From Chamaea fasciata (Eukaryota > Chordata > Aves > Passeriformes > Sylviidae): a DNA stretch of 64,000 nucleotides. The stretch covers positions 4,898,001 through 4,962,000 of the forward strand of contig JARCOQ010000002.1 in NCBI GenBank assembly GCA_029207755.1. Direction: 5' to 3'. The translations under genes were made by a program, and so were the position numbers. Below, piece after piece: positions 61,061 through 64,000 of this stretch. Every line of letters begins with the position of its first letter. Position 1 is the stretch's first letter. The notes beneath the pieces were generated by a model, which ran no database searches, was not told the origin of the DNA, and saw nothing but the letters and a program-made list of their open reading frames with translations.

Positions 61061-64000
61061 TACCCGTCCCTCCATGAGGAATGGAAGTGTCAGAGGGGAG
61101 CCGTACGCAGGGCTCTGGCGTGGCAGAAAAATGTCTCAGTAGGAGGCTTGGCCAAGCACCAAGTCCTGCTGTTACCTCAGAAATGTAGATTACCAGAGGC
61201 TGCGGTTGTGTGGGTGCCAACTGAGTCCCTGAAGAGATGTAATCTGAGGAAAGGGTAATTTTCCTTACAGAGATATCTGGGTGTTGGTGGAAGATGTGCA
61301 GGGGAGCATGACCATAGCTGATACCAGCAGCCTCCAAACCTGGCTGCTGTCAGGCAGCACATGTGGTGGAGAGGTGCTGGGGAGTGTGGCCCTAACCACT
61401 GCTGCTCCTAAGGTGGCATCAAGCAGCCTTCTCCTCCTGGCACTGGTGGTGGCCTGGGAAAGAGGTGGGCTGTTTCTTACCTGCAGAAATTATAGGAGCA
61501 AGGGTCACATGAGAAAGGAGGGTTCATCAGTCCTGGAAGGTACCAGTGGAGTGGTGAAGACCCCTGAGATGGGTGGGGATGGTGAAGAGGATGTAGAAAT
61601 AAGGGTGGGAGACAGCAGGAGTCCAGTTTTCCAGCAGATGGACAGATGTAAAGGAAATGCGTGTACGTGATCTTAAAAGTGCTGCAGTAGAGATTCTCCA
61701 TAGTTACTGGGGTGATCAGCATCATTTTCTAAATCATCCTCCGTATGTGGATGCGAATCTTGAGTGTGGGTAGGGTGAAGTGAGGCTTCTGGGGAAGTAT
61801 GCTAGTGGGAGGCTAAAAATAAATTATCAAAAGAAAGAATTGAGAAATTAACAAAGCTAAACGGATGTATGCAGCTCTAAGAAAAGGGTGTCGTATTTGA
61901 AAGCATATTTTTGAAAATCCATTTGCTTAGTCATCTTACAGATAACTTAGCTATTTTTTGCCTTCTTTGCTCTGATGACACTTCACTGTCTATATAATAG
62001 GTTTAGCATCTGCATTCTTTTCTGGTGTAAAGGGAAAATATATCTGCTAATTTTGAGTTGGCTTTGTAGAATTGCTTTACCTCTTGGCTGTGAAATAAAT
62101 AAGATACTGGTCTTAAAACTATTTTAAAGGGAATAGTTTGCATTATTTTCCTTCTAACTCATCTTTTTAACCCATCTGCCATGTCTGCAATCAAATTTGA
62201 ATAGAGATTATATGCCCTTGCTATTTCATGTGTAATAATAACTGTGCCCTCAACTGCTCCAGACATTAAAGTGGTGATGTTTGGGTTCAGCATGGTAATC
62301 TACTGGGGAATGAATGCAAGATCAAGGGCATTTGCAGGTTTTTATTTCTTTGTGTTTGCAGGGGCTGTGGCACTGCTAGCGGGCTGCTCACAAATGGTGT
62401 CTTAGATTACCTCTTTTGCAGGCAGCAAGATTTGCATCTTGCCATTCCTATTTGATCTGCAAGTGGTGATGAGAGCTGTATACTTGAATTCAGATTTTTC
62501 TGAGCAGCAGTCTGTAGTCATTAGGGCAGCACTTAGACCCCAGAGGCTTTTTCCATGTTTTCATCCTGTTTCAGTAACCGTGTCTCTTGTTATCTTGTTC
62601 CTGAATATTTTCTCTAGTAAGAGGATGCTGTTTGTTGCAGCTGTTAAACCTCAAATGTCTTGAATCTCCCTTAGGGAAGAGAGGGGAGAGTTCCTGGGGT
62701 TTCTCTGTAAGTAGACTGTAGAAACACCTACATGTCTTTCCCAAGTATACAGCCAGGAGATATTATTGGTGCTGTCCTAAGCAGCTGATGGAATCTGACT
62801 GGTTCGGCCTGTGATTCCTCCCTCTTACTGGCTCGCTGAGTTGAAGGGCTTTAGTAAGGAAGCAGGGATAACAGGGATTTTTGGGTGGTGGTTTGTTTTG
62901 TTTTGTTGTTTTGGCATGCAGTGGTACTGGATGGCGCTGGTTGCTTTTGTCGGAACAGCGTAGCTAGGAGGTGTCAGAGGAAATTATGGATGTTTGTTCG
63001 GTTCCCTGGCTGGATGTACCATGTGGGTTTTGGAGAAATGTGCATTGAATAAACATTGGGTGAATCTCCTAGGACTAGCACCGCCTGGGAGCAGTGTTCG
63101 GAGCTGTGCTTATCTTCATGGGCAGGATTTAAAAAGAAGCGTTTGTGTGAGAGGAGTTTTGCGCCCTGTGTTTGGTTCCCATCGCTTCAGTGATTTGTAA
63201 TGTTCCTCCGTCTGTTCCCTTTAAAGCCAGCTGGCCAACCTTAGGAGAGGATTATCTGAGTAAAATTCTCCAAAGCCTGTGTTGCCATCGGAATTCTTTC
63301 TTTCCCTCCCTTTCACAGTGCCGGAGACCAGCCCGAGCCCAGGTGTGACCGCTGCCACCTTTAAAACATTGGGGCCGACCCTTGGGATTGCTGGAGCCCC
63401 CTGGGAGACAGGTTGTCCCCCATTTGTGCCACTTCACTGTGTGGCATGGCCTGGGCAGAGCCAGTGGGGACAGACACTGCCAGGAAGGGCAGGAGCTCTG
63501 TCCGGCTGGTGACAGCTTGGTGCCTTTACCAGGAGTGGCCTGTCGTGAGCTGGGAACCCAAGGCAGTGTGTGCCATGGTCCCCATGTCCCTGCTGCCCCC
63601 ACAGTCGTGCTCCCTCCACACCAGGGCACCCAGGGGATGCTGTGGTGGCAGGAAGCCCTGACGGGGAGCAGGTGTGAGCATGGGGGCACCTTCCCCACCA
63701 GGGACACAGCAGGCCGGCCTCTGTGTGCTTTGGGACATTGACCAGGAGCAGCCAAGTGCCCAAGCCTCACGAGCTTGTGCAGGACATTTAATTCTGCCTT
63801 CGTCTTGGGAGGTGACATTTCACAGCTGCTGCAGGCAGGTACTCAGAAAGCTGTGCTGGTGGGTGAAACCCGTGCCAACCCTCACCGCCAGTCTGCTGCT
63901 GCTGTGAGGTGAGGAGGGGGATGGCCTCAGCAGCTCCTCTGGGATTGCAGTCCCAGCTTTCCAGCCCTCCCTTCTCCCTGTCTTTGTGCTGGTCTCCTCC

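Larger units (their letters stand above)
51263..64000 (+). other. Presumed intron 1 (continues beyond the window)
   Basis: From the donor to the window end I find no exon that joins in phase 1 with a strong acceptor, a believable coding sequence and a donor. The best acceptor-like sites, near 53.93, 60.45, 62.36 and 63.32 kb, each fail for a stated reason (see the rejected list). Long first introns are common in CpG-island genes and often contain regulatory elements. The G/C-rich first kilobase grades into ordinary composition by about 53 kb. Apart from the listed repeats, the stretches 53.0-56.9, 57.3-60.87 and 61.06-64.0 kb hold nothing I can support. Confidence 0.5.

Noticed and set aside
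62340..62405. Acceptor-like TTTATTTCTTTGTGTTTGCAG near 62.36 kb
   Set aside because: The phase-1 continuation meets a TAG within six codons.
63295..63412. Good acceptor-like site (pyrimidine tract then CACAG at 63,318) with an open phase-1 continuation, as a possible exon 2
   Set aside because: The joined peptide would leave the signal core and enter a Pro/Ser/Gly-rich stretch without recognisable domain. The available donors (near 63,341 and 63,412) are weak and would make arbitrary exons. Kept only as a possibility for RNA-seq to settle.
1..64000. tRNA, rRNA, CRISPR array, bacterial operon or provirus
   Set aside because: No A-box/B-box pairs with cloverleaf potential, no rRNA-like blocks, no regularly spaced direct repeats with unique spacers, and no retroviral coding domains were seen. 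The small tandem repeats have two to four copies without spacers.

Overview
The window looks like vertebrate nuclear DNA, most likely from a bird. The main evidence is four CR1 LINE 3'-end fragments with the standard avian signatures: the (ATTCTATGA)-type terminal repeat and the GGTTGGA...CCTT...TCATC...TCCAA block. There are also two older CR1/L3-like LINE relics. There are no Alu- or L1-like sequences, no bacterial-type gene packing, and nearly all open reading frames are short and unrelated to any family I recognise. I cannot name the species. A possible LTR relic at about 25.1-25.6 kb would favour a passerine, but that call is weak.

Layout. Positions 1 to about 50.5 kb are non-coding and probably intergenic. 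This part holds dispersed LINE relics (15.9-16.3, 21.8-22.0, 26.4-27.0 and 34.4-34.8 kb), homopolymer tracts, a 66-bp tandem duplication at 28.9 kb, an orphan CpG-rich block at about 28.06-28.70 kb with a textbook RFX X-box and a MEF2-type site, and two A/T-rich blocks with clustered homeodomain cores (37.66-37.96 and about 48.65-48.78 kb). From about 50.6 to 51.7 kb lies a strong CpG island with Sp1-type GC boxes at a 10-bp period. Inside it is the only coding segment I can support: a 43-nt first coding exon on the + strand (51,220-51,262) that starts a secretory signal peptide and ends at a consensus GTAAGT donor in phase 1. The rest of the window (51,263-64,000) is read as intron 1, with a TATG microsatellite, a 20-bp minisatellite and two more CR1 fragments. 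I found no convincing second exon.

How the parts fit. The best reading is the promoter, 5' leader and first exon of a gene for a secreted or type I membrane protein with a long first intron, preceded by a gene-poor flank of about 50 kb that may carry distal regulatory elements. The leader carries an upstream ORF in the same frame as the main ATG, closed by a TAA that sits inside a second good splice-donor motif. I do not recognise the gene from its 14 residues. I found no undescribed biological system. The observations most worth checking are the orphan CpG/X-box block, the promoter architecture, and the uORF/donor overlap.
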